Position numbers and translations under genes: made by a program | Notes under the pieces: model-generated | Told to the model about the DNA's origin: nothing | The model's input: the letters and a program-made list of their open reading frames with translations, nothing else | The model's database searches: none | Assembly (NCBI GenBank): GCA_021780755.1 | Contig: JAJXYF010000006.1 | Span: forward strand, 1 to 44,457 | DNA: 44,457 bases | Origin: Deltaproteobacteria bacterium | GTDB taxonomy: Bacteria > Desulfobacterota > Binatia > Binatales > Binataceae | Direction of reading: 5' to 3' | Shown: in pieces, positions 7,901 to 15,507 of the stretch | How the letters are laid out: every line of letters starts with the position of its first letter | How positions within the stretch are numbered: the first letter of the stretch is position 1

Positions 7901-10830
7901 CCATGATGGCCTCGCGGCTCAAGACGAATCAGAAATTCGAAGACGCTCGAACATGGTTCCATTACATTTTCGATCCTACCGATCTGTATGACGTGCCACC
8001 GCCGGGAGCCGCGACCGCGTTTCCCTACGGATACTGGAAGGTGAAGCCGTTCTACGAACAGACGACACAGGATTCGATCGAGACACTGGTGACGCTGCTC
8101 GACTCCAACTCACCAGGCAATGCGGCCGCGGTCGCCCAGATGCAGCAGCAGGTCGCGCAGTGGATGAAGGACCCCTTCAACCCCTTCCTGATCGCGCGTC
8201 TGCGGCCCACTGCATTCCAGCGCGCGACGGTGATGCAGTACCTGGAAAACCTGATTGCTTGGGGCGACAGCCTGTTCCGTCAGAACACTCGCGAGACCAT
8301 CGCCCAGGCGACGCAGATCTATGTATCCGCCTTGCAGCTCCTGGGACCGAGACCAGAGCAGGTGGCGCGCGCCGATGCGGCGCCGCTGGCCTACAACGAT
8401 CTGGTTCCTTTGATGCACCAGGGCGATTTTTCCGATCCGCTGGTGCAGCTCGAGAACGCAATCCCCGCGCCTCCCGGTTCGGGCGTTCCCCAGGTCCAGC
8501 TTCCCTACGTTCCCGCTCCGCTTGCCTCTGCGCTGTATTTCTGCGTACCGCCAAACGATCAGTTGCTCGGCTATTGGGATACGCTCGACGACCGACTCAC
8601 CAAAATCAGAAATTGCATGGATATCGAGGGCAAGATTGAGCAACTTGCCTTGTTCGCTCCGCCGATATCTCCCGGAATGCTGATCGCGGCGGCGGCCGCC
8701 GGGGTGGATCTGTCCACCGTCCTGTTCGGACTGATGACCCCACCCACACTGTACCGGTTTACCTTCCTGTATAAGCAGGCGGTCGATTTCTGCAAAGAAG
8801 TGCAGCACCTCGGCGCCATGATGCAATCGGTGCTCGAAAAGGACGATGCCGAGGCGCTCGCGATGGTGCGGGCCACTCAGGAAGTTCAACTGCTAAACCT
8901 CGTGCAGCAGACCATGGTCGATAAAGTTAACGAGGCGACTGCGGAAATTAACGTTCTGAATTCAACCTTGGCAAAGCTGCAGTTCAAGCAGCAGTGGTAC
9001 TCCAGCCAGCCGCTCATGAACGAGGCGGAAACCGCTGGTCAAACCTTGAAAGGTGTCGCGATCGCTCTCGACCTTGCGAGCTCGCTGCTGCAAATGGGAG
9101 CCGGCGGCGCACATCTGGTGGTTGAAGTCGACGTCGGCGGCTCGGGATTTGGCGGTAGCCCCGTGGTCAAGGTTAAGTTTGGCGGCAGCAACGTCGGCCA
9201 TTCGCTGGCGCAATTCGGAAAGGCCCTGGGAATCATCTCCAAGATGATGAAGGACACCGGCGATCTGTCGTTGAGAAAAGGAGCGTTCGAATGGCGTCTC
9301 GCCGGCTTTCAGCGCGACGCCACGCTGGCGACGAAGGAGATTGACGAGACTAATAAGAAACTGACGGTCGCCAATCTCAAGCTTCAGATCGCCAACGACG
9401 AGTTGACCGCATTCGGCAAGCGAATGGAGAATGCGCAAGCCATCCAACTCTTCCTCCAGACAAAGTTCACCAATCAGCAGCTCTACGACTGGATGATCGA
9501 CCAGGTCTCCACCGTCTACTTCCAGAGCTATCAGCTTGCCTATCAAATGGCGCAGCGCGCCGAGAACTCCTATCAGCGGGAATTGGCCGCCTATACCACA
9601 ACATTTCTCCAGCCGGGTTACTGGGACAATCTAACCAGAGGACTCACCGCCGGAGAGCATCTGCTTTATGACGTGGAGCGGATGATGTCCTCCTACGTGG
9701 ACAACAATATTCGCGAGTATGAGATCACGCGGCAGATCTCTCTGGCGCGTCTGGACCCGGTGGCGCTGGCTACACTGAAGCAAGGCGGCAAAGCGTACAT
9801 TTCGCTACCCGAAACTCTTTTCGATTCCGATTACCCGGGACACTACTTGCGCCGCATCAAGTGGTCAGGGTTGAACTTTGTCTTTCCGAAGTCCGTCACC
9901 AGCCTGCCATCGAATATCAACTGCACGCTTACGCTGCTGAGCAGCACGATCCGCATCAATGACTCACTCACTGGTGGTTACAACCGAACCGGCACTGGCG
10001 ACAACCGTTTCAAGGATGCAATCAGCGGCCAGAGTATTGTCACCAGCAATGGACAGAACGACTACGGGATGTTCGAAACCACCATCCACTACGTGATCAC
10101 CGATGAACGTTATCTGACCTTTGAACTGGCCGGCGCGGTGAGCTCGTGGGAAATCGAGCTCGACCAGGCGGCCAACACCTTCGATCTCGAAACCATCCAG
10201 GATATCGTTCTCCAGTTGCGGTATACCGCTCGGCCGGGCAGCGATTTCTTTGCTACGGCGGCGAAGACGGCTCTGGCTGCGGCGGCACCGCCGATACACG
10301 CAATCCTATTCACGGCCGAGATAGATTTCGCTACCAACTGGGCCGCGTTCATCAATCCCCCGGCGGCGCAGTTGGATCAATCGCTGACGATCGCGCTGTC
10401 CGCCGCCAACTTCCCGTTTTCGCCGGGGTTGGGGACACCTTCAATCACGCACGTGATCGCCTTCCCGCGGTTGAAGGATCCGGCGACGTATGCCAATGCA
10501 CAGCCGCTCATCCTGCAAGTCACGCAGCCCAAGGCGGCGGTCGCGCCAGTCACCTTCCTGACTGTGAACGCGCCACTCACCGACAATACAGCGCTCGCCG
10601 ATGCGTCCCCGCCGGCGCCTCCGGACAATTTCCTAATGCCGATCGCATCGCTCGCTGTCGTTGGCGGCGGATTGGGCAACTGGACCTTTACCGCTCGCGA
10701 ATTCGATATCCAGAACCTGCCCGCGGGGCTTCAAATCACGGAATTGGACAACACAAGCACCACGCACTTCCGTCTCCGCCCGGACGCTTGGGAAAGCCTT
10801 GACCTCCTGTGCGTATATTCGTTGGTTTGA
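1933..10830 (+). CDS. Giant Tc toxin subunit A-like protein
   Basis: This about 2965-residue protein resembles the A component of Tc (toxin complex) machines, which form a pentameric pore and inject a toxin from a TcB-TcC cocoon. Residues 5-80 look like a transthyretin/CarboxypepD_reg-type beta fold (VSGLVRNADGTPVAGVMVRT). Around 535-555 is the family hallmark CACTDCRSVLSPAAYLVDLL. Residues about 2310-2560 are long helices around a Gly-rich apolar stretch (2366-2436), matching the pore-forming region. Around 2725 is the TcB-binding block DERYLTFELAGAVSSWEIEL, followed by LQLRYTARPG and a final beta-rich tail. No signal peptide is visible. At 2965 aa it is longer than the usual TcA of about 2500. 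There are no tcB or tcC genes here, and IS debris lies on both sides. The family call is strong. A role in toxicity rather than some other delivery function is inferred. Confidence 0.85.
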   Translation: MVPENVVSGLVRNADGTPVAGVMVRTFDKNLRSETPLGQANSDAQGHYLIRYLPSEISRPGKTRPDLVVRAYKADGTVLANSPVIFRAPAQASVDLTSGDAVYRGPSQFTRVNQTVTPLLQGVNPADLTPDDIDYVSGDTGLDAAKIQHLAAAARLARSTAKPSEIFYALARSGLPTDLASLAASDPSVVKQALTDAANRNLVSPELAASADQFVGELNGVAIQNASSPAASRLGAALALATENQKLRTDFATALAAHVGTDEDFWANLARQPGFDEPTIARLKLSMQLSSLTQYHAPLVSALIAQQQSGKIKSLADLARMQASDWISLLGTKTANATIGVPPGVPGSDDAERAQNYAEILRRRLEVAFPSMAVSAGLARNPKAVAGATEVAQFLDANPDFHIGLNDANRYLAAKGGATSDTLKQTLPVVQRIFKVAPRFDQMQPLLAAGLTSARAIARIPEAAFVTQFGDALGGQTEALRIHQQAQTSSWSTLGLYGGYASGLKWGGSGMVPDLPGNIPQIPNWTSLFGSPSFCACTDCRSVLSPAAYLVDLLHEFVEVYLSGGGKTGTQILFARRPDVNTLKLSCDNTNTVLPYIDLVNELLEDKVAPPALAHDTTDGAAEDLAASPEYLNANAYAKLETQTYPWNLPFYIGNEQARAYLNNRNTKRYQIMEALQAAPAAPDPIDAALTAADALVSEYLRAGPLGWKILTAKSAASGAELWGIPAAELTGTWVDPNPGPTVQRFLDQSGMEFQDLVDLLTTAFAKSLKPANAPILIKWSSDQGADCDLTKATIVGLTEPTLASMVRFLRLRLELGRTVLEADKIWTALHITDLDPQFLGNVVEASLLLDRLNVPLVETMAWWGPISPLPDVFQGTSLYQRLFLNVAVTNPVDHAFDLRPDGSDLQNVTNAVEDHAATVAAALQVSSNDLAALISSPSVALDPAVAPGKHALTMANLSRLFRAVSFGRALGLSPTDFLIAAAILNLDLSPGTAATTRRAPFHPDHVSDARWVADQIQAIQASKFKLAELNYLLLDQGAQASGLAPASADIAQQLTDLRSQLAGQFSNSPQWPVIGASVLEQKLSTWLKMAVPSLDALLATSPADLAQSYLKIFLDAGFVQGSATVDEAAVDTAIQAPPPPNPAAAPPFYYQVHAAIKLNRIAIAATRLKLNTADIQWLLANSGPLAWMDLNALPSGINAPGALYDAWAALAAICVLRAQVASGQPFSTLMPPRSGPIPSEAQYLAQLSLITGWKVSDLSDAASAQGLNLAYPNDFWNPSTLTRLKNAMDLLAPIGASVAQANQWKNSVVTLDQANAITATIKGGYNRQQWLSIAKSLRDPLRTRQRDALESYLLFQSKSVFGTALATPDDLYEQLLIDVQMSACMLTSRLVQATAAVQLFIQRCLMNLEPGVVVAPGGADIWKWMQQYRLWQANREVFLYPENWLQPELRDDQSPFFQDLSSELHQNDVTTDTVETAFTHYLNKLDGVAKLKVSGMYHEIETDQGIDRVHVFGRTEGAPPTYYYRKYENSEWTAWEKIDLDIPAGDLTPVVFNRRLFVFWPVYKVGTDTNAQPSIDVPSPGQQGYSSPPPQKHLEVQIAWSQYTEDKWSSKRVSDGAPLVLPVESNAVRVPGGWAFYEVALATDGSNDASQLAFKAIPPSSSDTSDRLDVQCFVRGFYDPDSIKEANLNYGPLGVWRGTFQMSGCHEQVSASQDSSLAALPMIVPPGTTLASMKFQVYKSGPPLNAGPMLNLSTGSIDSSISDLGTAINQAGFSSVLGVTSETVSSVLYPHQYPQFTGQDVFFFEDGKRAFFVIPQSVIVWRWWVDQVSAVNFNRAPINYYASSTIPVLTVPSTFTQSVAMTPTAAPAAVAKKTIALQYTSGGLVNWSGAWMPPSVVLPRTTIFDFKLFHHPYVCNFIRELNQNGIDGLLKWQHTPGPTPLQLLSSSNFSGLYSPKHPVMQPYPPEEVDFDLEGGYALYNWELFYHAPAMMASRLKTNQKFEDARTWFHYIFDPTDLYDVPPPGAATAFPYGYWKVKPFYEQTTQDSIETLVTLLDSNSPGNAAAVAQMQQQVAQWMKDPFNPFLIARLRPTAFQRATVMQYLENLIAWGDSLFRQNTRETIAQATQIYVSALQLLGPRPEQVARADAAPLAYNDLVPLMHQGDFSDPLVQLENAIPAPPGSGVPQVQLPYVPAPLASALYFCVPPNDQLLGYWDTLDDRLTKIRNCMDIEGKIEQLALFAPPISPGMLIAAAAAGVDLSTVLFGLMTPPTLYRFTFLYKQAVDFCKEVQHLGAMMQSVLEKDDAEALAMVRATQEVQLLNLVQQTMVDKVNEATAEINVLNSTLAKLQFKQQWYSSQPLMNEAETAGQTLKGVAIALDLASSLLQMGAGGAHLVVEVDVGGSGFGGSPVVKVKFGGSNVGHSLAQFGKALGIISKMMKDTGDLSLRKGAFEWRLAGFQRDATLATKEIDETNKKLTVANLKLQIANDELTAFGKRMENAQAIQLFLQTKFTNQQLYDWMIDQVSTVYFQSYQLAYQMAQRAENSYQRELAAYTTTFLQPGYWDNLTRGLTAGEHLLYDVERMMSSYVDNNIREYEITRQISLARLDPVALATLKQGGKAYISLPETLFDSDYPGHYLRRIKWSGLNFVFPKSVTSLPSNINCTLTLLSSTIRINDSLTGGYNRTGTGDNRFKDAISGQSIVTSNGQNDYGMFETTIHYVITDERYLTFELAGAVSSWEIELDQAANTFDLETIQDIVLQLRYTARPGSDFFATAAKTALAAAAPPIHAILFTAEIDFATNWAAFINPPAAQLDQSLTIALSAANFPFSPGLGTPSITHVIAFPRLKDPATYANAQPLILQVTQPKAAVAPVTFLTVNAPLTDNTALADASPPAPPDNFLMPIASLAVVGGGLGNWTFTAREFDIQNLPAGLQITELDNTSTTHFRLRPDAWESLDLLCVYSLV

Positions 10831-10945
10831 CGAGAGTTCTAATAATCAGGACGGCAGGCGCTGCTGACAGTCGCGTGGTTCTTCGGAAGAGTCGCGTTGA
10901 GCGTAACTGAACATCCCGCCCGGGATCGTTAACGGCGATCGGGCC

Positions 10946-11150
10946 TGTGCCTACCAAGAACTCCAAAAGCAGCGAAAAGTCTAGAGTTTTGGCAAGGGCA
11001 GCCGTATTGTCGCCGGCATGCTTAAGCATGTGCGATCCATCGTCTCTTTGGTTGCCCACCGATTCCGTAGCCGGGCCGTTGTGGAATTAGAGAACCTCGC
11101 GCTGCGTCACCAGCTGCACGTTCTTCGCCGCCAGCGGCCGTGCCGGCCCC
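10946..11150 (+). mobile_element. Left-end fragment of IS (same subfamily as 18520-19821)
   Basis: It starts with TGTGCCTACCAAGAACTCC, nearly the same as the left terminus of the intact copy at 18520-19821. The shared sequence AAAAGTCTAGAGTTTTGG follows, then the transposase start (LKHVRSIV, RFRSRAVVELENLALRHQ, LHVLRRQRPCRP). The coding region is cut at 11150/11151, where the right terminus of another IS subfamily begins. Only about 45 codons remain. Confidence 0.75.
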
Positions 11151-11225
11151 TGTGCTTAGTCAAAACCTAAACCCTGACGTATTGGTCATGCAGCCCACCG
11201 GACAGCGCTGCACTTTCCGTTTGCG
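11151..11225 (-). mobile_element. Right-end remnant of IS (same subfamily as 626-1716)
   Basis: It begins TGTGCTTAGTCAAAA, the same 15 bases as the IS end at 626. The minus strand reads a transposase C-terminus ending GGLHDQYVRV and a TAG stop, matching GGLHHQYVRL in the copy at 642. The rest of the element is gone. The inner boundary at about 11225 is approximate. Confidence 0.65.
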
Positions 11226-11339
11226 AACCGTCTGTTGTTGGTGGGAGCCTGACTCAGAATTCCGGATTAGCTGACCGTCCGCCAATAAGCCCGGATATTT
11301 CTCGGCATCACTCAATTAGGCACAGGAAGGCGTTCCACG

Positions 11340-11969
11340 ATGATCACGATCTATCACCTGAACATGTCCCGCTCTGAACGCATCATCTGGCTGATGGAAG
11401 AGCTGGGGCTGCCGTATAAGCTCGAGAAGTTCCAGCGCGGGCCCGACATGTTGGCGCCAGCTTCACTCAAACAGGTGAGCCCGCTCGGCAAGGCGCCGGC
11501 GATCCGCGACGGCGACACCGTTTTGATCGAGTCGGGCGCGATCGTCGAATACATCATCAATCGTCACGGCGGTGGGCGGCTGGGAGTGCCAATCAGCTCG
11601 CCAGATTATCCACGCTATCTGCAGTGGATGCACTTCGCGGAGGGCTCGGCGATGACGCAATTCCTCCTCCATCTGTTCCTCGGCGGGTTCATACCAGGGA
11701 TCGATCAGTCGCAGCCGATGGTCAAAACCTTCATGGCGCGCACGCCTGAGATGCTGCGTTTTCTCGATGGCGAGCTGAGCCGCAGTTCCTACTTCGTTGG
11801 AAATAGCTTCACCGCTGCCGACCTGATGATGAACTTCCCGTTTGGAATGCTTACCAAATTCGCTCAATACGATCTGTCACCCTATCCAAACATCGTCGGG
11901 CATATGGCCACGATCGCGAAGCGTCCCGCCTATGTGAAAGCGATGGCGCTAGCGGATCCACCGGCCTGA
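11340..11969 (+). CDS. Glutathione S-transferase family protein
   Basis: This 209-aa cytosolic protein has the two-domain GST layout. The N-terminal thioredoxin-like half (residues 1-80) starts ITIYHLNMSRSERIIWLMEE, with a Ser-rich catalytic loop, and includes SPLGKAPAIRDGD (the cis-Pro region) and LIESGAIVEYI (the Ser that contacts the glutathione gamma-glutamyl group). The all-helical C-terminal half contains the conserved GNSFTAADLMMNFP capping box. The family joins glutathione to electrophiles, but the substrate cannot be read from sequence. AGGAAGG lies about 11 bases before the ATG. It is probably transcribed alone, because IS debris lies upstream. Confidence 0.9.
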   Translation: MITIYHLNMSRSERIIWLMEELGLPYKLEKFQRGPDMLAPASLKQVSPLGKAPAIRDGDTVLIESGAIVEYIINRHGGGRLGVPISSPDYPRYLQWMHFAEGSAMTQFLLHLFLGGFIPGIDQSQPMVKTFMARTPEMLRFLDGELSRSSYFVGNSFTAADLMMNFPFGMLTKFAQYDLSPYPNIVGHMATIAKRPAYVKAMALADPPA

Positions 11970-12007
11970 GCGTCCCCTTCGCCGCCTGTCCTAAGCGAGA
12001 GTAAAAA

Positions 12008-12232
12008 ATGAGCGCGAGTTCGATAAAATGTTCAGCGTGCAGCAAGGAAGTGCTTGCCAGCGAGCAACCCTTTGTCTGCGTGGAAGTCAAAGACCGGTCT
12101 TGTATAACCGTGGCGATGGAAACTGCGAACGAGAATATCGCCGAGGTGATCTGCTTGGTTCATGAAGAATGTCTGGACAAATTTGAGGAATTGGTGGCCA
12201 CTGGCGTGTACTCGGCGCTGAATTCGAATTGA
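12008..12232 (+). CDS. Small Cys-containing hypothetical protein
   Basis: This 74-residue frame begins MSASSIKCSACSKEVLAS with a CxxC pair at residues 8 and 11. Further Cys residues occur in FVCVEV, DRSCITV, VICLVHEECLD. The CxxC and the later H/C group could bind zinc, but the spacing does not match a family I know. It is acidic and soluble, with no membrane segment. It lies 38 bases after the GST gene on the same strand, and a purine-rich GCGAGAG stretch lies 7-13 bases upstream of the ATG. The function is unknown. It is judged real mainly because of its position and compact composition. Confidence 0.5.
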   Translation: MSASSIKCSACSKEVLASEQPFVCVEVKDRSCITVAMETANENIAEVICLVHEECLDKFEELVATGVYSALNSN

Positions 12233-12386
12233 CGTGTTTCTCCCCGAATGGCAAATGATGACAATCCACGGCACGGTGTGCTTACCAATCCAGTGCGTAA
12301 TTTTTGCGGAGGACAGTCCCATGCCTTCATGGCCCCGACTGCTTTGGGACGAGTCAATTGTGGAAGGTTCAACCAACACGACGCGA

Positions 12387-13589
12387 CTAGAATGGATTTT
12401 GCGAATCTAGCCCGAGAGAGATGCGTCCCAGCTGCTCCGTGATACGGTCGACGTGACCGTTGATGTGCAGGGGCATAGCTTGAAAATCGCGATATCGGCG
12501 CTCGAAGTCGGTACCCTCGCGGAGTCCGTTGCCCCCGAGAACGCGAAGAATGAGCCGCATTGCTTCGTCGCACAACAGAACGGCTTGCATTCCGGCCGAG
12601 GTCTGCCGGAAGTAATCCCCTTCAGTCGGTACCACACGGGCCGCGATCCGCGCGTCGGTCTCCGCCATCGCGGCGTACACCGTATCCGTGGCCGCGTTGA
12701 TGAGGGCGCGGGCGCGGCCGAGGTTCACGTGGATGGTGGGTTTCTCGACCATCCTGGTCCCGAAGATCGCGATCCGATCCCTGATGTTCTGTGCGGTGTC
12801 GTCGAGCGAAGCTTGGGCCACACCCGTCGCCATCGCGCCGAGCCACATTACCGAGATCGCAACCCAGTCTTCGCGATAACGGTGATGAATCATCGGATAG
12901 TCCTGCCGCCGGTAGAGCGCGCGGTACTTTGCAGGCGAGGGCACAACGCGTTCGCGCGGTACGTCAACGCCATCATAGTAAATATGATCGGTGGCAGACG
13001 CGCGGAGCGCACTGCCGTCCCACGTTTCCTTAATTCGCACCTTCTGGTGCCGAAGATCGACGAGCGTGAATTGGGGCACCTTGACACCGTCCTTGACAAA
13101 AACAACGCCGGCCCAATCCGAATATCGACCGCCGGAACCGAATGCGGCTACCCCGGACAGGATGGTTTTGCCGCCGTCATCGACTGCAGTCACCTCGGAC
13201 GAAGCGCCAGCAGGAAAGCAGACCCATTCGCGATTCGAAACAATATCGGCCAAGAAGGGCGCATTCGCCGGGCCAAGAATTCCGGCGAAATGGTGAAAGA
13301 CACACAGATGATTCCACAAGCACCACGCCGTCGAGCCACAACGCGGTGCGATCGCACGGAGCTCATTTGCGATCGTGACGATTGATTCCTCGAGGCCCGA
13401 AATTTCGCGGCTCGCTGACATCCGCATGATGTCGTTCTTCTTGATTGACGTAATGACGCCCGAAGCGACCGAGCGTGTTCGATCGGCCTCTGAGGCCTGC
13501 GCCGCGATGTCGCCGAGGAGCGGCGCAATGTACTTCGCCTCCCCGTGAACCTGGCCGGTAGTGGTGAAGCTGTGATCGTCGCCAGGCAT
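12387..13589 (-). CDS. Acyl-CoA-dehydrogenase-fold flavin enzyme (hydroxylase-like)
   Basis: This protein of about 400 aa belongs to the acyl-CoA dehydrogenase superfamily and resembles its flavin-dependent hydroxylase branch (HsaA/DszC type). Visible blocks are the helical N-terminus with ELRAIAPRCGSTAWCLW, the mid beta-domain (SGVAAFGSGGRYSDWAGVV, IKETWDGSALRASATDHI) and the C-terminal helices with LRVLGGNGLREGTDFERR. The hydroxylase branch uses reduced flavin from a separate reductase, and none is visible here. The start at 13589 is chosen because GGAGG precedes it by seven bases; the longer frame to 13622 lacks this. A second enzyme of the same fold lies upstream at 13837-15009. The substrate is unknown. 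Confidence 0.8.
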   Translation of the reverse strand: MPGDDHSFTTTGQVHGEAKYIAPLLGDIAAQASEADRTRSVASGVITSIKKNDIMRMSASREISGLEESIVTIANELRAIAPRCGSTAWCLWNHLCVFHHFAGILGPANAPFLADIVSNREWVCFPAGASSEVTAVDDGGKTILSGVAAFGSGGRYSDWAGVVFVKDGVKVPQFTLVDLRHQKVRIKETWDGSALRASATDHIYYDGVDVPRERVVPSPAKYRALYRRQDYPMIHHRYREDWVAISVMWLGAMATGVAQASLDDTAQNIRDRIAIFGTRMVEKPTIHVNLGRARALINAATDTVYAAMAETDARIAARVVPTEGDYFRQTSAGMQAVLLCDEAMRLILRVLGGNGLREGTDFERRYRDFQAMPLHINGHVDRITEQLGRISLGLDSQNPF

Positions 13590-13609
13590 TGTTAATCCTC
13601 CGTGCGGCG

Positions 13610-13760
13610 CCGTTCGCGCCACAGGTACCCCTCGTAAACGTTGATGGGCTCGCTGATACCCTTGACCGGCATCTGCCTCAACCCGCGCGCAACTCGAAGT
13701 AACCCTCGACCAGTTTGCGCATATGTTCGCTCACGGCGATCGAGCCGGCTGGCGCGACGG
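13610..13760 (-). pseudogene. Remnant of class III adenylate cyclase catalytic domain end
   Basis: Minus-strand pieces in two frames read APAGSIAVSEHMRKLVEGYF and, after a shift, MPVKGISEPINVYEG. This is the usual end of the catalytic domain in class III cyclases, where the protein states its linker as VKG(I/V)SEP(I/V)NVYE. There is no start, and frameshifts break it. It lies between two flavoenzyme genes. It is only a fossil, and the same family appears intact at 20052. Confidence 0.6.
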
Positions 13761-13836
13761 TCTGCGGCGACGCGACGCGAGTCATTCCCACCGAAAAGAT
13801 AGAGGTTGCCCCCGCCGTAAGCCCTTCCTTGAATCG

Positions 13837-15009
13837 TCAGAACAGTGGCGTCCGTGGCGGCAAACCGAAGGCAACCCGGCCAGCCTCTTCCATCATTACG
13901 CGACGGGTGGTTATGTGGGTTGCGGCTGCGTTGACGTCCCTGAGCGCCCGCTCGAACGGCGCCGATTCATAGATGGCCGTGCCTCCGGCTGCACGATAAC
14001 AGAGTTGCACTGCCTCGACCGCGCATTCGGCGGCGTGAGCGACGCTGCGTCGCACACGGGCTCGCATTTCGAGCGGCACTGACTCACCGGCCACCACCGT
14101 TTCCCAGAGCGCCCTGAAGGCTTCCTTGACGGTAAGTCCGTTAGCTTCGATCATCGCTTCGGCCTTCGCCACTGCGTACTGAGCCTGAGTTTCATCGCGA
14201 AGGTTCGTCCCGGCCATCGCGACGGTCTTGGTGCGAGCAAGCGCTTTGAGGCCGTCCAGGGCAGAGCGGGCGATCCCGTTCATCACGCTGACATGGTTGT
14301 AGCCAAAGTAGGTCGGCGGCAGATGAAAAATCGGATAGGGATGCTGCGACTCCGCGCCGAAAAAGCGAATAGCCATATCCTTCGGCACGAACGCTCCGTT
14401 GACTTCGAATTCTGTACTGCCGGTTCCGCGCATTCCGAGCACATGCCAGGTATCGAGGACGTTGCAGTCTTCCTTGGGCATCAGGAATCCGAGCGCGACC
14501 GGGGTTCCCGCCGCCGACCTTCGCATCTTATCGCTGTCGAAGACGAAGCAGTTGGCTACGACCCACCGCGCCTGATGAATACCGCTCGCCCAGGCGAAGC
14601 GGCCCGTGACCCGATACCCACCCTCGACCTCGACCGTGCGACCGAGTGGCGACGCGGAGGCAGCGATACACGAATCGGGGCTTGCGAAGATAGCGCGGAG
14701 CCGGGCCGGTGACAGGTCACCGAGGATGACCGGTGTGCTCGATCCGATGGAATAGTTCCAGCCGACCGAACCGTCGTACGAGGAGACCTCTTCGACCAGA
14801 TCGTAGTAGGTGATCGGATCGATATTTTCGCCGCCGAATTCATGGGGCAGCAGCAGGCGGTAGACGTTAGCTTCCGCAAAGGCGCGAGCGATTGCTTCGG
14901 ACAGGTGATGCAGCCCGTCGCCTTCGCCGCGATGCGCTTCGATCGTCGGTCGCAGTGCGCGCGTGCGTTCCCATATTCGCTCGATCTTGTTGTTCATCGC
15001 GTGACTCAT
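13837..15009 (-). CDS. Acyl-CoA-dehydrogenase-fold flavin enzyme
   Basis: This protein of about 390 aa has the acyl-CoA dehydrogenase superfamily layout. The N-terminal helices include AFAEANVYRLLLPHEFGGEN. They are followed by SSYDGSVGWNYSIGSSTP, a beta domain (GGYRVTGRFAWASGIHQARW, VLGMRGTGSTEFEVNGAFVP) and C-terminal helices ending LRDVNAAATHITTRRVMMEE. As in the neighbour at 12387, features fit the hydroxylase-like branch rather than classical beta-oxidation enzymes. The frame is open back to 15447, but that part reads antisense to IS-like sequence and is unlike the family. The ATG at 15009 (or 14997) is therefore taken, although no strong Shine-Dalgarno site marks it. The pair probably acts on related substrates. 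Confidence 0.78.
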   Translation of the reverse strand: MSHAMNNKIERIWERTRALRPTIEAHRGEGDGLHHLSEAIARAFAEANVYRLLLPHEFGGENIDPITYYDLVEEVSSYDGSVGWNYSIGSSTPVILGDLSPARLRAIFASPDSCIAASASPLGRTVEVEGGYRVTGRFAWASGIHQARWVVANCFVFDSDKMRRSAAGTPVALGFLMPKEDCNVLDTWHVLGMRGTGSTEFEVNGAFVPKDMAIRFFGAESQHPYPIFHLPPTYFGYNHVSVMNGIARSALDGLKALARTKTVAMAGTNLRDETQAQYAVAKAEAMIEANGLTVKEAFRALWETVVAGESVPLEMRARVRRSVAHAAECAVEAVQLCYRAAGGTAIYESAPFERALRDVNAAATHITTRRVMMEEAGRVAFGLPPRTPLF

Positions 15010-15124
15010 TCCGCTTAATCCGGGAATCAGCTTTGTGATATCAGTTAAGGCCTTTTTCCGCCACGTCAATCTGACGGTTCCCAAACCAAAGGTAGGGGAG
15101 CCACGGCTAATAGTGAGTGTGCGC

Positions 15125-15479
15125 ATGGCATGCCCCCCAAGGGATTTCCACCAGCCATGCTGCGGATCAGATGTTGGAGCTCCGGCAGAATCCGCGGCCG
15201 GCCGGATTGGCATTTCGTGCGCCAGAAAAACTGGAAGCCCTTGCGGTGCCAACCAACGAAGGTTTTCGGTATTACGACGGTTAATGCGCTTGGCCAATTG
15301 AACCAGCGGCTGAACCACACGAGCGTCAGGCGAGTCCGATGGTCGATCCGTCGAGGCCTGATTCTGCGTTCCTGGTAGAACGCAAGCTGTTTGCGCAGGA
15401 AGAGATTCTCGGCAGCGAGCGAAGTCCGAAATCGTAAGCTGGAGCATCGCGCTTGAAACAGGCTATATCTCCAAATCAA
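15125..15479 (-). pseudogene. Transposase N-terminal fragment
   Basis: The minus strand encodes SLAAENLFLRKQLAFYQERR, LTLVWFSRWFNWPSAL, VVIPKTFVGWHRKGFQFFWR and LIRSMAGGNPLGG. These correspond block by block to the first 110 residues of the rve-type transposases elsewhere in the window (AENLVLRQQL, IVQPETVIRWHRRGFR, RRMNRENPLWG). The DDE core is missing and the frame runs into unrelated sequence. It sits between the flavoenzyme gene and the CoA transferase gene. Confidence 0.7.
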
Positions 15480-15507
15480 TTCCTTCTGCCATCGCTACGA
15501 CACCTTC

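Noticed and set aside
15010..15447. N-terminal extension of the flavoenzyme at 13837
   Set aside because: The extra sequence overlaps a transposase fragment in another frame and does not resemble the family; internal ATG codons at 15009 and 14997 fit the normal start.
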